A stretch of DNA of 64,000 nt, taken from positions 62,001 through 126,000 of the forward strand of contig NZ_NLFK01000003.1 in NCBI RefSeq assembly GCF_002263215.1, written 5' to 3'. The notes under the pieces were generated by a model, which was not told the DNA's origin, ran no database searches, and saw nothing but the letters and a program-made list of their open reading frames with translations. This document shows positions 29,703-39,477 of this stretch, piece after piece; position 1 is the stretch's first letter, and each line of letters begins with the position of its first letter. This stretch comes from Actinobacillus seminis (GTDB lineage Bacteria; Pseudomonadota; Gammaproteobacteria; Enterobacterales; Pasteurellaceae). Both the position numbers and the translations under genes were made by a program.

Positions 29703-31274
29703 TTATTCCCACTCAATGGTTGCAGGTGGTTTTCCTGAAACGTCATACACCACGCGCGAGATGCCATTCACTTCGTTGATGATTCGATTGGAGATTTTGC
29801 CGAGTAAATCGTATGGCAAGTGCGCCCAATGTGCGGTCATAAAATCAATTGTTTCCACTGCACGCAGCGAAACTACCCAATCATATTTACGCCCATCCCC
29901 CATTACACCGACGGATTTTACCGGCAGGAATACGGTGAATGCTTGACTAACTTTGTAATACCAGCCTGAAGCGTGGAGTTCCTCCATAAAGATTGCATCC
30001 GCACGACGAACCAGATCGCAGTATTCTTTTTTGATTTCACCTAATACACGCACGCCTAATCCCGGACCGGGGAATGGATGACGATTGAGCATTTCCGCCG
30101 GTAAGCCTAATGCCAAGCCGATTTTACGCACTTCGTCTTTGAATAATTCACGCAATGGCTCCACTAAACCTAATTTCATATAATCCGGCAAGCCGCCAAC
30201 GTTGTGGTGCGATTTGATCACATGAGCTTTACCGGTTTTGCTTGCCGCAGACTCAATCACATCAGGATAGATCGTGCCTTGCGCTAACCATTTTACGCTG
30301 GTTTGTTTGTGTGATTCTTCATCAAACACGTCAACAAACACTTTGCCGATAATTTTACGTTTCGCTTCCGGTTCATCAACACCTTTCAGTGCATCTAAGA
30401 AACGATCTTCCGCATTCACACGAATAATGTTCAAGCCAAATTTATCGCCGAACATTTCCATCACTTGATCGCCTTCGTTTAAGCGTAACAAGCCATTATC
30501 CACAAATACACAATGCAAGTTTTTGCCAATCGCGCGGTGCAAAAGTAACGCAGTCACGGAAGAATCCACGCCGCCCGATAAGCCTAAAATAACTTCGTCA
30601 TCACCTACTTGCGCTTTAATACGCGCGACGGCATCTTCAATAATATTTTCGGCAGTCCATTTCGTTTCGCAGCCACAAACGCCAACCACGAAATTTTTCA
30701 ATAATGCCAAGCCGCTTTTTGTATGTGTCACTTCCGGATGGAATTGCACGCCATAAAAACGACGCGTTTCATCAGACATCGCTGCAATCGGACAAGTTGG
30801 CGTTACGCCGGTTACCGAAAAGTGCGGTGGTAATTTTGTGACTTTATCGCCATGACTCATCCAAACGTCCAATTTTGGATCGCAAGCAGTCAGATCATCA
30901 TTTAAATTTGCAAAAAGTGCGGTCGAATTTTTGAGAGAAACCGCTGCATAACCAAATTCACGATGATCGGAATTTTCAGTTAAACCGCCGAGTTGCATTG
31001 CCATGGTTTGCATACCATAGCAAATCCCTAATACCGGCACCCCGGCATTAAACACATATTCCGGTGCACGCGGGCTATTTTCTTCCGTGGTACTTTCAGG
31101 ACCACCCGAAAGAATAATCCCTGTCGGGTTAAACTCACGGATTTGAGCTTCCGTGACGTCCCAAGCCCAAAGCTCACAGTAAACCCCAATCTCACGTACA
31201 CGACGTGCGATAAGTTGCGTATATTGTGAACCGAAGTCTAAAATTAAAATTTTATGGTTGTGAATGTTTGTCAT
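29703..31274 (-). CDS. guaA: GMP synthase (glutamine-hydrolysing)
   Basis: A 523-residue protein from the ATG at 31274 (E. coli GuaA has 525). The N-terminal amidotransferase domain ([18 protein letters not shown], then [10 protein letters not shown] with the catalytic Cys) is followed by the ATP pyrophosphatase domain ([20 protein letters not shown]) and the C-terminal dimerisation domain. It converts XMP to GMP. The 3' end is the apparent integration site of the prophage; the stop codon and last codons are intact. Confidence 0.98.
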   Translation of the reverse strand: MTNIHNHKILILDFGSQYTQLIARRVREIGVYCELWAWDVTEAQIREFNPTGIILSGGPESTTEENSPRAPEYVFNAGVPVLGICYGMQTMAMQLGGLTENSDHREFGYAAVSLKNSTALFANLNDDLTACDPKLDVWMSHGDKVTKLPPHFSVTGVTPTCPIAAMSDETRRFYGVQFHPEVTHTKSGLALLKNFVVGVCGCETKWTAENIIEDAVARIKAQVGDDEVILGLSGGVDSSVTALLLHRAIGKNLHCVFVDNGLLRLNEGDQVMEMFGDKFGLNIIRVNAEDRFLDALKGVDEPEAKRKIIGKVFVDVFDEESHKQTSVKWLAQGTIYPDVIESAASKTGKAHVIKSHHNVGGLPDYMKLGLVEPLRELFKDEVRKIGLALGLPAEMLNRHPFPGPGLGVRVLGEIKKEYCDLVRRADAIFMEELHASGWYYKVSQAFTVFLPVKSVGVMGDGRKYDWVVSLRAVETIDFMTAHWAHLPYDLLGKISNRIINEVNGISRVVYDVSGKPPATIEWE

Positions 31275-31292
31275 TTTGTTTCCAATCAATGA

Positions 31293-31625
31293 TTAATTTT
31301 TCTTAGTCTTAGTCATATTAATATAGGTTCCACCAACGCCATCTCCAACATATTTGAGGTCGAAAACTTCTGTTTTTCCACACCCAGTAACCGTCCAAGT
31401 TTCTTGCGCTTGTTCAACAGAATTTGGCGTAGCAGGTTTTACACTATTAATTTGAGTATGAATTTTTTCAGGGGTGCATTGGTGCAATGCTCTAAAAATA
31501 AAATTAATATTTCTTTCTGTATCTGATTTTAATAAAGCGCCCGCTGTAGTTTGTCCTGAATAACCAGGTCCCAAAATACCACAACTCGTCAATAATAATA
31601 CTGAAATACCCCCTAATTTTTTCAT
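31293..31625 (-). CDS. Hypothetical lipoprotein
   Basis: A 110-residue protein from the ATG at 31625 with an AAGGAG site. The signal peptide MKKLGGISVLLLTSCGILG ends at a lipobox Cys (about residue 15). The mature part has one Cys pair candidate (HQCTPEK and VTGCGKTEVF) and a Gly-rich C-terminal YVGDGVGGTYI. It sits between guaB and guaA on the same strand, an unusual insertion in a normally compact pair. Function unknown. Confidence 0.75.
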   Translation of the reverse strand: MKKLGGISVLLLTSCGILGPGYSGQTTAGALLKSDTERNINFIFRALHQCTPEKIHTQINSVKPATPNSVEQAQETWTVTGCGKTEVFDLKYVGDGVGGTYINMTKTKKN

Positions 31626-31784
31626 TTTATACTCCTTAGATAAGATTTTAGTATTGTTTTCAATTTGTTGCCCCGTTGTAGCAACAAATTCAGAATGTCC
31701 ATAGTCATCGTCCAATTCTATCAAAACTTTAATAAAATTAACCGCACTTTATACGGATTTCTGTTGTAAATTTTTGGGAGCAGA

Positions 31785-32157
31785 TCAATTAAAGCCACCA
31801 TATCCAATAACATATTCTTGCCCGTGCAAGATCACTAATAAAAAACCATGGGTATAAACGTGTTTGGTAAAAGGATCGTTATTATGCACAAATTTTGCAC
31901 TATGGAATTGCACATCAAAGCCCAAATGACGCAATAAATGCATCAACAATAAATTCAGCTCAAAGCAATAACCGCCCTTTTTCTCCACAATGCCCTTTTA
32001 TCTTCATCTAAAAAAATGGGATGGTGTACACCGAAGAAAGGCATTGGAAAGTATTGCGTTCCAAATACAGTTTTTGCAATTGTTTCAGCATGACTAAATT
32101 TACCGACAACGGAGAAGCAATACCGAGTTGATTTAAATAATGCGTACAGTTGATCAT
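31785..32157 (-). pseudogene. Arylamine N-acetyltransferase remnant
   Basis: The start (ATG at 32157, GGAGAGTGAAT upstream) encodes MINCTHYLNQLGIASPLSVN and reaches TIPFF, then stops. A second frame gives EKKGGYCFELNLLLMHLLRH, containing the catalytic-Cys motif GGYCFE, and VYTHGFLLVILHGQEYVIG, then stops at 31785. About half the usual 250-280 residues are missing, including the C-terminal part of the catalytic triad. It is therefore a decayed nat gene with a frameshift plus 3' loss. Confidence 0.8.
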
Positions 32158-32270
32158 ATTCACTCTCCTAAATAATAAATGCGGTCAAAAATCCGCCTGT
32201 TTTACCCTTGCGACAATCCGGCAAAACTCGGCATTTTTCCACCGCACTTTCAACTTACCTCGTGTCGAAA

Positions 32271-33734
32271 TTAACCCATACGATAATTCGGCGCTTCTTT
32301 GGTGATTGTTACATCATGTACATGGCTTTCTTTAATACCGGCGCCACTGATGCGAACAAATTGCGCTTTGGTACGCAAATCCTCAATAGTAGCTGAACCG
32401 GTTAATCCCATACAAGAACGCAGACCGCCCATTTGTTGGTGGATAATCTCTTTTAGAAAGCCTTTGTACGGAATACGTCCTTCAATCCCTTCCGGCACTA
32501 ATTTATCCGCCGCATTGTCGGATTGGAAATAACGATCGGAAGATCCTTTTGACATTGCGCCCAAAGATCCCATTCCGCGATAAGATTTAAATGCACGACC
32601 TTGATAAAGTTCAATTTCACCCGGTGCTTCTTCCGTACCGGCAAACATTGAACCGACCATTACGCAAGAAGCCCCCGCCGCAATCGCTTTGGCAATATCG
32701 CCGGAATAACGGATACCGCCGTCGGCAATAACAGGGATACCACGATCTTTTAACGCTTCTGCCGCATCGGCAATCGCCGTAATTTGCGGTACGCCTACCC
32801 CTGTGACAATACGCGTCGTACAAATTGATCCCGGTCCAATCCCGATTTTGACCGCACTTGCTCCCGCATCTGCCAAAGCAATCGCTCCTTCGGCTGTCGC
32901 TACGTTACCCGCAATAATCGGTAAATTCGGATATTTAGCACGCGTTTCACGTACCCGTTGCAACACGCCTTCGGAATGTCCGTGTGATGAATCAATCAAT
33001 AAAATGTCCACACCGGCATTTACTAAGGCTTCAATACGTTCTTCATTACCCGGACCGGCACCAACCGCCGCACCAACGCGTAAACGACCAAATTCATCTT
33101 TACAGGCATTAGGTTTGCTTTCTGCTTTTTGGTAGTCTTTTAAGGTGATCATGCCTTTTAATTTAAATTCATCATCCACTACCAACACCTTTTCCACGCG
33201 GTGTTGGTGCATCAATGCAAAAATAGCTTCCCGTTTGGCATCACGTTTAACGGTAACCAATCTCGCTTTCGGGGTCATCAATTCCGCTACCGTTTTGCTC
33301 ATATCGTCCACAAAACGCATATCGCGACCGGTAATAATCCCCACAAGATTGTTCTCGTTATCCACCACCGGATAGCTGGCAAATCCGTTTTGTTTAACTA
33401 ATTCGCTTAATTTCGCCAAGGTTAACTCCGGCGAAACCGTAATCGGGTCGGAGACTAGACCGCTTTCGAATTTTTTCACTTTACGCACACGATCTGCTTG
33501 GCGTTCGATACTCATATTTTTATGAATAAATCCAATGCCGCCTTCTTGTGCCAAAGAAATTGCCAATTTAGTTTCCGTCACCGTATCCATTGCGGCGGAA
33601 AGCATAGGAATATTTAAACGAATATCTTTGGTTAATTGGGTAGAAAGATCGGCAGTATTAGGAAGCACAGTAGAATGTGCCGGGACAAGAAGAACGTCGT
33701 CAAACGTTAAGGCTTCTTTAATTACTCGTAGCAT
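32271..33734 (-). CDS. guaB: Inosine-5'-monophosphate dehydrogenase
   Basis: A 487-residue protein, the E. coli length class (488). It has [15 protein letters not shown] near the start, two CBS domains (residues about 93-200), the catalytic loop [17 protein letters not shown] with the active-site Cys, and GSDRYFQ. It oxidises IMP to XMP, the step before GuaA. The promoter is at 33785-33813. Confidence 0.98.
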   Translation of the reverse strand: MLRVIKEALTFDDVLLVPAHSTVLPNTADLSTQLTKDIRLNIPMLSAAMDTVTETKLAISLAQEGGIGFIHKNMSIERQADRVRKVKKFESGLVSDPITVSPELTLAKLSELVKQNGFASYPVVDNENNLVGIITGRDMRFVDDMSKTVAELMTPKARLVTVKRDAKREAIFALMHQHRVEKVLVVDDEFKLKGMITLKDYQKAESKPNACKDEFGRLRVGAAVGAGPGNEERIEALVNAGVDILLIDSSHGHSEGVLQRVRETRAKYPNLPIIAGNVATAEGAIALADAGASAVKIGIGPGSICTTRIVTGVGVPQITAIADAAEALKDRGIPVIADGGIRYSGDIAKAIAAGASCVMVGSMFAGTEEAPGEIELYQGRAFKSYRGMGSLGAMSKGSSDRYFQSDNAADKLVPEGIEGRIPYKGFLKEIIHQQMGGLRSCMGLTGSATIEDLRTKAQFVRISGAGIKESHVHDVTITKEAPNYRMG

Positions 33735-33784
33735 TGCAATATTCTCTCTTCGTTGAAATTTTAGATAAAAAATATTGCGGTGGG

Positions 33785-33813
33785 ATTATACAGAGTTTAT
33801 ACAAACTTGAAAA
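33785..33813 (-). promoter_or_regulatory. guaB promoter
   Basis: Leftward TTTTCA (33808-33813) and TATAAT (33785-33790) with a 17-base spacer, about 50 bases before the guaB start. It lies between divergent guaB and birA. Confidence 0.65.
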
Positions 33814-33866
33814 TCCCTTTTTACAACTATTTTATTCGGAGTAAAATAAACGCTACAAAATTTAAC

Positions 33867-34829
33867 ATGGACAGGATACCCTTTGTGACATCAGATCTTC
33901 TTTCCTATTTGAGCGACGGAAAAGCGCATTCTCGCCAAAAATTGACCGCCCTTTTCGCCCTTGATGCCGGCGCGCTACAATGCGAAATTCGGCAATTCGT
34001 TGCTCAAGGTTTGCCGATAATTGAAACGCCACAAGAAATTCAATTACAACCGCAATTACCGCTATTAGATCAAGCAAGATTACAAGCGCAACTGGCGCCT
34101 TATCGCCTTATTTTGCAACCGGTAATTCACTCCACCAACCAATATTTACTGGATAATATCGCACAATGCCAACAAGGCGATCTTTGCTTAGCCGAATATC
34201 AATTAGCCGGTCGCGGACGCCGCGGACGACAATGGCAATCGCCTTTCGCCGGACAAATTATCCTTAGCCAATATTGGACGCTCCCTGCACAAATTCCCTT
34301 GCACGGATTAAGTTTAGTGATCGGCATTACGATCGCCGAAACATTAATGGCTGAAAATATCCTCAACATTAGCCTAAAATGGCCTAATGATATTTTATTA
34401 AATGGCAAAAAACTTGCCGGTATTTTAATTGAAATCGCGCCTAAAAGACGAGAATTGCTTGAACTTATCATTGGGATAGGGATAAATGTTTCCATTCCAT
34501 CTACCAACTCTATCGATCAAGCTTGGGCAGATCTTTCAGCGGCATTACCTCAAGTATCAAGGGAAGCCATTATTGTACGATTGGTCAGCAATCTGACGCA
34601 AAATTTAACCTTATTTGAACAATATGGTATGGCATTTTTCCGCCAACGCTGGCTGGCATTAGATCATTTTCTTGGACAGCCCGTCAACATCATCACTGCC
34701 CCAAAAAACCTCTGCGGGATATCACAAGGCATTGATGAACAAGGCTTTTTATTAATTAAAAATGCACAGGATCAATATCTGCGGTTTAATGCGGGGGAAG
34801 TGTCATTGCGGAAAGGAGTAATGGATTAA
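33867..34829 (+). CDS. birA: Biotin ligase and biotin operon repressor
   Basis: A 320-residue protein from the ATG at 33867 (E. coli BirA has 321). Residues 1-65 form the winged-helix DNA-binding domain (LLSYLSDGKAHSRQKLTALF); the ligase domain follows with the biotin-binding GRGRRGRQW and KWPNDILLNGKKLAGILIE. It attaches biotin to acetyl-CoA carboxylase and may repress biotin genes. It is divergent from guaB. An in-frame GTG at 33884 is a possible later start. Confidence 0.95.
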   Translation: MDRIPFVTSDLLSYLSDGKAHSRQKLTALFALDAGALQCEIRQFVAQGLPIIETPQEIQLQPQLPLLDQARLQAQLAPYRLILQPVIHSTNQYLLDNIAQCQQGDLCLAEYQLAGRGRRGRQWQSPFAGQIILSQYWTLPAQIPLHGLSLVIGITIAETLMAENILNISLKWPNDILLNGKKLAGILIEIAPKRRELLELIIGIGINVSIPSTNSIDQAWADLSAALPQVSREAIIVRLVSNLTQNLTLFEQYGMAFFRQRWLALDHFLGQPVNIITAPKNLCGISQGIDEQGFLLIKNAQDQYLRFNAGEVSLRKGVMD

Positions 34830-34949
34830 ATACAGTAAATCGTTAAAACGAGAGATAAAACCACCGCACTTTTTCCATTATCTTTAAGTCAATCCATCAT
34901 AAGGGACGCCACCATTGGCATCCCGCATAACATTTCACGTTGAAGTAAT

Positions 34950-35714
34950 TTAACTTCTCAACCCAACGCCGCGACTAATCAGGTAATAGGCTAATAAATA
35001 AAGCGCGCTGATAAAGAGAGCTAACACGCTGAAAGTGTGAACTAAACCCACATCACTGATGCCGAGAAAACCGTATCGGAAACCATTGATCATATAAACA
35101 ATCGGGTTTAATTTGGACACCGCTTGCCAGAATTCAGGCAATAATGCGATAGAATAAAACACACCGCCCAGATAGGTTAATGGTGTCAATACAAAGGTTG
35201 GAATAATGCTAATATCGTCGAAAGAACGAGCAAATACCCCGTTAATTAACCCGCCCAATGCAAAGGTAGCGGACGTCATCAACAAGGTCAACACAATAAT
35301 TGACCAAGAATAGATCTCGAATGAAACAAAAAATAAGGAAACTATCGTCACCAGCACACCGACAAAAATCCCGCGCGCCATTCCGCCCGCAACATAGCCA
35401 AGAATAATAATATGCGACGAGGTTGGCGAAATCAGCAATTCTTCCACGTTACGCGCAAATTTGGTACCGTAAAAAGAGGAGGCAACATTCGCGAAAGAGT
35501 TGGTGATGGTGGACATCATAATCAATCCCGGTACGATAAATTGCATATAAGTAAAACCACCCATCTCACCGATTCTGAAGCCGATAAGTTGCCCGAAAAT
35601 TACGAAATATAAGGTCATGGTAATCACCGGTGGAATTAAGGTTTGTACCCAAATTCGCATAAATCGCCGTACTTCTTTAGCTAAAATAGTTTTAAAAGAG
35701 ACCCAAGCTAACAT
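34950..35714 (-). CDS. yadH: ABC transporter permease, YadH-like
   Basis: A 254-residue ABC-2 type permease with six hydrophobic segments and the ABC-2 signature region. It begins FKTILAKEVRRFMRIWVQTL and contains TSSHIIILGYVAGG, as in YadH. Start overlaps the stop of the ATPase gene by one base, showing a two-gene transporter operon. The substrate is unknown; in E. coli it pairs with YadG. Confidence 0.92.
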   Translation of the reverse strand: MLAWVSFKTILAKEVRRFMRIWVQTLIPPVITMTLYFVIFGQLIGFRIGEMGGFTYMQFIVPGLIMMSTITNSFANVASSFYGTKFARNVEELLISPTSSHIIILGYVAGGMARGIFVGVLVTIVSLFFVSFEIYSWSIIVLTLLMTSATFALGGLINGVFARSFDDISIIPTFVLTPLTYLGGVFYSIALLPEFWQAVSKLNPIVYMINGFRYGFLGISDVGLVHTFSVLALFISALYLLAYYLISRGVGLRS

Positions 35715-36646
35715 TAATTCTCACTCCCGTTATCCATTGGTTTATTTAACGACATTGACACAAACAACTCTTCTAAGCGATTGGATTTATTTCGCATACT
35801 CAACACATGAATACCTTGTACGGATAATTGCGTAAAAAGTTGATTTAATCCCTGTTCCCGTCTCACTTCTACTTCAATCGTATTGGTGTCAATCTGTAAA
35901 ATTTTATAATTTTGAATACAAGGCAACGGACTTTTCGGCGCCAAATCAAGAATAAACGTTTCCGTTTCCAATTTTGCCAACAAATCTTTCATTGTCATAT
36001 TTACCGCCAAGCGTCCTTGCCGGATAATCCCAATATGACGACAAAGCATTTCCGCTTCTTCTAAATAATGAGTGGTCAAGATAATGGTGGTACCTTGCAA
36101 ATTTAATTCTTGCAAAAACTGCCACATGGCGCGACGCAAATCAATATCCACACCGGCAGTCGGTTCATCTAAAATCAATAATTTCGGATGATGCATTAAG
36201 GCACGCGCAATCATCAACCGACGTTTCATCCCACCGGATAAACGACGGGATTGCTGATCACGTTTATCCCACAAATCTAATTTTTTTAACCAAACTTCCG
36301 CCCGTTTTACCGCTTCTTTGTAGTCAATCCCGTAATAGCCCGCTTGATTGGTTAAAATATCAATGACTTTTTCAAAGTTATTAAAATTAAATTCCTGCGG
36401 TACCAAGCCGATATATTGCTTTAATTGTGCCGGATTTTGATCCAAATCTTCGCCGAACACCTTAACTGTACCGGAGGTTTTATTCACCAAAGAACAAATA
36501 ATCCCGATCGTAGTCGATTTTCCCGCACCATTATGTCCCAACAAGGCATAAAAATCCCCTTCTTGCACAGTCAAATCAATACCATGTAAGGCTTTTACTC
36601 CATTTTTATACGCTTTCGTAAGGTTTTTAATTTCTAATGCGTTCAT
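35714..36646 (-). CDS. yadG: ABC transporter ATP-binding protein, YadG-like
   Basis: About 310 residues from the ATG at 36646. It has Walker A GHNGAGKSTTIG, the signature RLSGGMKRRLMIARAL, Walker B LLILDEPTAGVD and the H-loop TTHYLEEAE. Size matches E. coli YadG (308). It powers the YadH permease encoded next. It starts just after the epmC stop, so the three genes are likely cotranscribed. Confidence 0.94.
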   Translation of the reverse strand: MNALEIKNLTKAYKNGVKALHGIDLTVQEGDFYALLGHNGAGKSTTIGIICSLVNKTSGTVKVFGEDLDQNPAQLKQYIGLVPQEFNFNNFEKVIDILTNQAGYYGIDYKEAVKRAEVWLKKLDLWDKRDQQSRRLSGGMKRRLMIARALMHHPKLLILDEPTAGVDIDLRRAMWQFLQELNLQGTTIILTTHYLEEAEMLCRHIGIIRQGRLAVNMTMKDLLAKLETETFILDLAPKSPLPCIQNYKILQIDTNTIEVEVRREQGLNQLFTQLSVQGIHVLSMRNKSNRLEELFVSMSLNKPMDNGSEN

Positions 36647-36647
36647 A

Positions 36648-37193
36648 TTAAATTCTTTCAACATCAAATTTTGCTAAGTCAATTTTGTCTTCCGTACCAT
36701 AAAAATCTGCCAAGGCTTTACGCAATTTTTCCGCCCGCTTTGGCAATCCTTTTTGTGCATAGTAATTAACCTGTTCATATACAGCGAGTTTAAACGGCTT
36801 GGTATCCCCCGCTTGACCGTTTAAATTGTCTGCACTGGCAAAATAGCGAAAACCGGCGGCGGTGGCTAAAATCCACTCAATTGCCTGCGGTTTAACCTCC
36901 ACTTTTTCAAACTCGCGCTGTTGTTGCTCCGAACGCCCATCCGGCTCATACCAATAACCGAAATCCTCCAATTTTCTTCGCGCTTCCCCGGCAACCAACC
37001 AATGGGAAATTTCATGCAACGCACTACTATAAAAACCGTGTGCAAAATAAATAGCGTTGTACGGACAGTCCTCATTTGCCGGCAAATAAATCGGTTCGTC
37101 ACCGCCTTTGATTAATTTGGTATTATATTCTTGTTCAAAACATTGATTAAAAATGGAAATAATATCTTCCAATTGATGTTCGATTTCAGCCAT
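36648..37193 (-). CDS. epmC: Elongation factor P hydroxylase
   Basis: A 181-residue protein (E. coli EpmC has 182) with YIFxHGFYSSALHEISHWLVAG-like core: AHGFYSSALHEISHWLVAGE, where HEISH gives metal ligands, and FGYWYEPDGRSEQQQREFE. It hydroxylates the beta-lysylated lysine of EF-P. It heads a run with yadG and yadH. Confidence 0.93.
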   Translation of the reverse strand: MAEIEHQLEDIISIFNQCFEQEYNTKLIKGGDEPIYLPANEDCPYNAIYFAHGFYSSALHEISHWLVAGEARRKLEDFGYWYEPDGRSEQQQREFEKVEVKPQAIEWILATAAGFRYFASADNLNGQAGDTKPFKLAVYEQVNYYAQKGLPKRAEKLRKALADFYGTEDKIDLAKFDVERI

Positions 37194-37265
37194 TGATTAC
37201 TCCAAAAATATTGAAAAAAGTACCGCACTTTAGGCGGTTATTTTGTGCTATTGTTATGACGATAA

Positions 37266-37292
37266 AGAAAAAAAGGGGCAAGTAAGCCCCTC
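37266..37292 (-). terminator. Terminator after htpX
   Basis: Stem AGGGGC/GCCCCT, followed on the minus strand by seven T, 22 bases past the htpX stop. Confidence 0.85.
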
Positions 37293-37313
37293 TATTTTAA
37301 AAAAGTTTTGTTA

Positions 37314-38174
37314 TTATTTCAAACTATCCGCATTTCTTAACGCATCAATACGTTTTTCCAACGGTGGATGACTCATAAATAACGCCGCAAGTCCACCACG
37401 TTTTCCATTAATCGCAAAAGCGGCTAATTGACCTTCCATCTCTTGCGGTTCATGTAGTGCTTGCAAACGTTGCAACGCGGCAATCATTTTTTGTTTACCG
37501 GCTAAATTTGCCGCACCCACATCCGCACGATATTCACGATAACGAGAGAACCACATAGCAATCATACTGGCTAAAATACCGAAAACGATCTCCAACACCA
37601 TGGACACTATAAAATACATCCCTTGGCTGGTTTCTCCATCACGATTGCTCGCAACCGCCTTGGCAATGATACGAGAAATAAAAATCACGAACGTATTTAA
37701 CACACCTTGCAATAAAGTCATTGTGACCATATCACCATTTTTAATATGGCTGACTTCGTGCGCCAATACTGCTTCCGCTTCATCACGTGTCATCGCATTT
37801 AACAATCCGGTACTCACCGCCACCAACGAATTATTTTTGCTCGGACCGGTTGCAAACGCATTCACATCCGCTGAATGGTAAATCGCCACTTGCGGCATTG
37901 CAAGCCCCGCACGTTCTGCTTGCGAACGCACTGTCTCTACCAACCAACGTTCACTTTCGTTGCGCGGTTGTTCAATCACTTGACCGTTAACCGAACGTAA
38001 TGCCATGGTTTTAGATAAAAATAGCGAAATTAACGATCCGGAAAAACCGAATAACGCCGCCATAATCAACAACCCCATTGCATCTTGTGATTGAATGCCG
38101 GTAAGACTCAAAATAATATTAAAAACAACTAAAACCGCCATATTCGTGGCTAAAAATAATAAAATTCGCATCAT
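37314..38174 (-). CDS. htpX: Membrane metalloprotease HtpX
   Basis: A 286-residue protein with two N-terminal transmembrane segments (residues 1-25 and 32-55), the zinc motif [12 protein letters not shown], two further membrane segments after it, and [12 protein letters not shown]48 family, membrane-stress quality control working with FtsH. Two adjacent start codons (38174 and 38171) are possible; MMRI matches the E. coli start. Confidence 0.97.
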   Translation of the reverse strand: MMRILLFLATNMAVLVVFNIILSLTGIQSQDAMGLLIMAALFGFSGSLISLFLSKTMALRSVNGQVIEQPRNESERWLVETVRSQAERAGLAMPQVAIYHSADVNAFATGPSKNNSLVAVSTGLLNAMTRDEAEAVLAHEVSHIKNGDMVTMTLLQGVLNTFVIFISRIIAKAVASNRDGETSQGMYFIVSMVLEIVFGILASMIAMWFSRYREYRADVGAANLAGKQKMIAALQRLQALHEPQEMEGQLAAFAINGKRGGLAALFMSHPPLEKRIDALRNADSLK

Positions 38175-38339
38175 ATAAAGTCCCTCAACTTACGCGCAAA
38201 AATAAATAATCACAGGATAAATCCTTCCCTAATAATAGTTATAAAAAGCGGAATATCAAGGGATAAGGCAAAAAATTTTTATTATTTTGACCGCACTTTT
38301 ATCCAATCTTCGCCACTCTACCCCATCAATACGCCTCTA

Positions 38340-39410
38340 TCACCACAAACTCATCTGTTGCTGTACTTTAGGCGCCGGTAAATTTACCTGTAACCCAATT
38401 AAACGAATGCGACGACCTTGACGACGTTGCCAAATGGCTTCCAGTAAATACATAAACTGTTCTTCGCTACATTGCATCGCACTTTTTTCCAAGGTCGTTA
38501 CGTGAAAATCGTCAAATTTCAGTTTCACACCAATTTTACGCAATGTTTCTATATTTAATTTTGGATCAGATTGTCGAATACGCCGTAACAAATCCGGATA
38601 CAAATGGGCAACGACCGCCTTTCCTTCGTCCAACGCTTGAATATCATTTAATAAAGTACGTTCTACACTAACGGATTTTCGTTCGCGATACGGTTGCACC
38701 TCTCGCTCGTCAATACCATAGCTAAACGCCCAAATCCGCTGTCCCATTTTGCCGAACCGGTGAAATAAAACGCTCCGCTCCAGACGTTGTACATCAGCAC
38801 AAGTATGCAGCCCCATTTGTAACAAACGTTGCGTTGTCACCTTTCCAACACCGGGAATTTTACTTAAAGGTAATGCGTGGATAAAGGACGCGACCTCATG
38901 CGGATTTATCACAAATTGCCCATTCGGTTTATTTTGGTCGGAAGCAATTTTGGCTAAAAATTTCAACGGCGCCACACCTGCCGACGCGGTTAATTGCACT
39001 TCCTTGCGGATTTTTTGCCGAATTTCTTGTGCAATCCAAGTTGCCGAACCTCGACATTGCGTGCAATCCGTTACATCCAAATACGCTTCATCCAGCGATA
39101 AGGGTTCCACCAAGTGCGTATAATCATAAAAAATTCGCTGAATTTGTTGCGATACTTGCTTATACAATGGCATATTCACCGGCAACAACACCAAATCCGG
39201 ACAACGTTTTAAGGCTTGTGCAGTCGGCATAGCGCTATGCAAACCAAATTGGCGGGCAACATAATTACACGTAGTCAACACGCCACGTCGTGCCGCACTG
39301 CCGCCCACTGCCACGGGTTTATCCGCTAAACTCGGATTGTCGCGAATTTCAATGGAGGCATAAAAACAGTCCATATCAATATGAATAATTTTGCGAGAAT
39401 AAGCGTTCAT
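38340..39410 (-). CDS. dinB: DNA polymerase IV
   Basis: A 356-residue Y-family polymerase from the ATG at 39410 (MNAYSRKIIHIDMDCFYASI). Catalytic acidic residues lie in HIDMDCFYA and SLDEAYLDVT; the thumb has KIPGVGKVTTQRLL. It performs error-prone translesion synthesis. The E. coli gene is LexA-controlled; no clear LexA box was seen here. Only a weak ribosome binding site precedes this start, but the residues before it are not conserved in the family. Confidence 0.95.
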   Translation of the reverse strand: MNAYSRKIIHIDMDCFYASIEIRDNPSLADKPVAVGGSAARRGVLTTCNYVARQFGLHSAMPTAQALKRCPDLVLLPVNMPLYKQVSQQIQRIFYDYTHLVEPLSLDEAYLDVTDCTQCRGSATWIAQEIRQKIRKEVQLTASAGVAPLKFLAKIASDQNKPNGQFVINPHEVASFIHALPLSKIPGVGKVTTQRLLQMGLHTCADVQRLERSVLFHRFGKMGQRIWAFSYGIDEREVQPYRERKSVSVERTLLNDIQALDEGKAVVAHLYPDLLRRIRQSDPKLNIETLRKIGVKLKFDDFHVTTLEKSAMQCSEEQFMYLLEAIWQRRQGRRIRLIGLQVNLPAPKVQQQMSLW

Positions 39411-39420
39411 AAAAATAAAA

Positions 39421-39446
39421 AAGTGCGAAAATTTCACCGCACTTTA
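39421..39446. terminator. Degenerate uptake-signal hairpin between ybjD and dinB
   Basis: AAGTGCG (39421-39427) pairs with CGCACTT (39438-39444), an imperfect pair of uptake signals. It lies in the short gap before the dinB start. Confidence 0.5.
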
Positions 39447-39477
39447 ACATATAAAACTGGATAAATAAACAGTGTTT

